A stretch of DNA of 5,288 nt from Terrimonas_B sp041743125 (GTDB taxonomy: Bacteria > Bacteroidota > Bacteroidia > Chitinophagales > Chitinophagaceae): NCBI GenBank assembly GCA_041743125.1, contig JBGTNK010000028.1, forward strand, positions 1 through 5,288. Reading direction: 5' to 3'. Below the pieces are notes generated by a model, which did not search any database, was not told where the DNA came from, and worked only from the letters and a program-made list of their open reading frames with translations. Position numbers and translations under genes: made by a program. This document shows positions 5,031 to 5,288 of the stretch, one piece after another; within the stretch, counting starts at the first letter, position 1; each line of letters starts with the position of its first letter.

Positions 5031-5288
5031 AGGGAAATCAGTAAAAGTGGTTAGCCCCTGTTATCTGAAAGATAAAAACCTGGCTGTACCGGAAGGTGCT
5101 TTTTCAAGCGAGGCAGAAACCGTTGTTTTTATTTTGGTGGATGATAAAGTTGCCGGCTATATTGCTTTAGCAGATGCCATACGACCTGAAAGTGCAGAAG
5201 CCATTAAAGTATTTAAAAAGAATGGCATTAAAGTTTTGATGGCAACAGGTGATAACGAAATAGTGGCAAAAGCTGTGTCTGAAGAACT
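5023..5288 (+). CDS. Copper/heavy-metal P1B-type ATPase fragment, both ends missing
   Basis: About 88 codons of a heavy-metal-translocating P-type ATPase, an inner-membrane pump that exports copper or related ions. The visible part covers the end of the ATP-binding N domain (IVEGKSVKVVSPCYL, then VPEGAFSSEAETVVFILVDDKVAGYIALAD) and the start of the returning P domain (IRPESAEAIKVFKKNGIKVLMATGDNEIVAKAVSEEL). The conserved TGDN motif lies at 5245-5256. Upstream parts that a complete pump needs, namely the membrane helices with the CPx motif, the phosphorylation DKTGT site and the HP signature, are all absent from the window because coding sequence breaks off near 5020. The right end is cut by the window edge. 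The style fits CopA/CopB-type copper ATPases, but the metal cannot be assigned without the membrane motifs. Any product starting here (GTG at 5026) would be non-functional as a pump. Confidence 0.82.
   Translation, partial: MVEGKSVKVVSPCYLKDKNLAVPEGAFSSEAETVVFILVDDKVAGYIALADAIRPESAEAIKVFKKNGIKVLMATGDNEIVAKAVSEE

Noticed and set aside
1..5288. CRISPR array, tRNA or rRNA gene, insertion sequence, toxin-antitoxin or defence system
   Set aside because: No regularly spaced repeats, no cloverleaf-like segment, no transposase or terminal inverted repeats, and no recognisable defence proteins were found on either strand.

Overview
The window looks like an ordinary, fairly AT-rich chromosomal segment of a member of the Bacteroidota, probably from the Chitinophagales. 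The reasons are a NosY variant of the type found in Bacteroidota nos clusters, A-rich leaders in place of clear Shine-Dalgarno sites, two exact TAnnTTTG (-7 type) boxes, and families common in that phylum (the CotH-like secreted protein, the DUF2784 variant with a C-x-C-T-D-W motif, and DUF2911). The taxonomic call is an inference from protein style; no rRNA or tRNA gene is present.

Layout: (1) 1-635, plus strand: the C-terminal three quarters of a NosY-type ABC permease, cut by the left edge. (2) 636-1140: mostly non-coding, with one doubtful small ORF (835-1029). (3) 1141-1590, plus strand: an FMN-binding split-barrel (pyridoxamine phosphate oxidase-like) protein, with a palindrome about 25 bp upstream of its start. 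(4) Convergent to it, a minus-strand block of three genes reading leftward: a secreted CotH-like kinase-fold protein (3751-2675), a COG4119-type Nudix hydrolase (2591-2118) and a DUF2784 membrane protein (2064-1678). (5) 3752-4372: a 621-bp divergent intergenic region rich in symmetrical elements. It has a palindrome overlapping a candidate promoter for the secreted protein, a 10-bp perfect inverted repeat, an 11-bp palindrome with a 9-bp direct repeat, and a near-canonical sigma-54 promoter. (6) 4373-4819, plus strand: a small heat-shock protein (Hsp20) downstream of that promoter. (7) 4820-5288: a hairpin, then the C-terminal 49 codons of a minus-strand DUF2911-like gene that abut, near position 5020, the middle of a plus-strand copper/heavy-metal P-type ATPase gene. 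Both lack their 5' parts at the same point.

Functionally, the plus-strand genes (NosY for nitrous oxide reductase copper-site maturation, the flavin split-barrel protein, Hsp20 and a copper-type ATPase fragment) fit a low-oxygen/denitrification and stress neighbourhood. The minus-strand trio looks like unrelated housekeeping or envelope genes. I see no clearly new multi-gene system. The observations most worth checking are the sigma-54 control of Hsp20, the uncharacterised secreted CotH-like protein with apparent catalytic residues, and the abrupt head-to-head junction near 5020, which is either a rearrangement or an assembly/amplification chimera.
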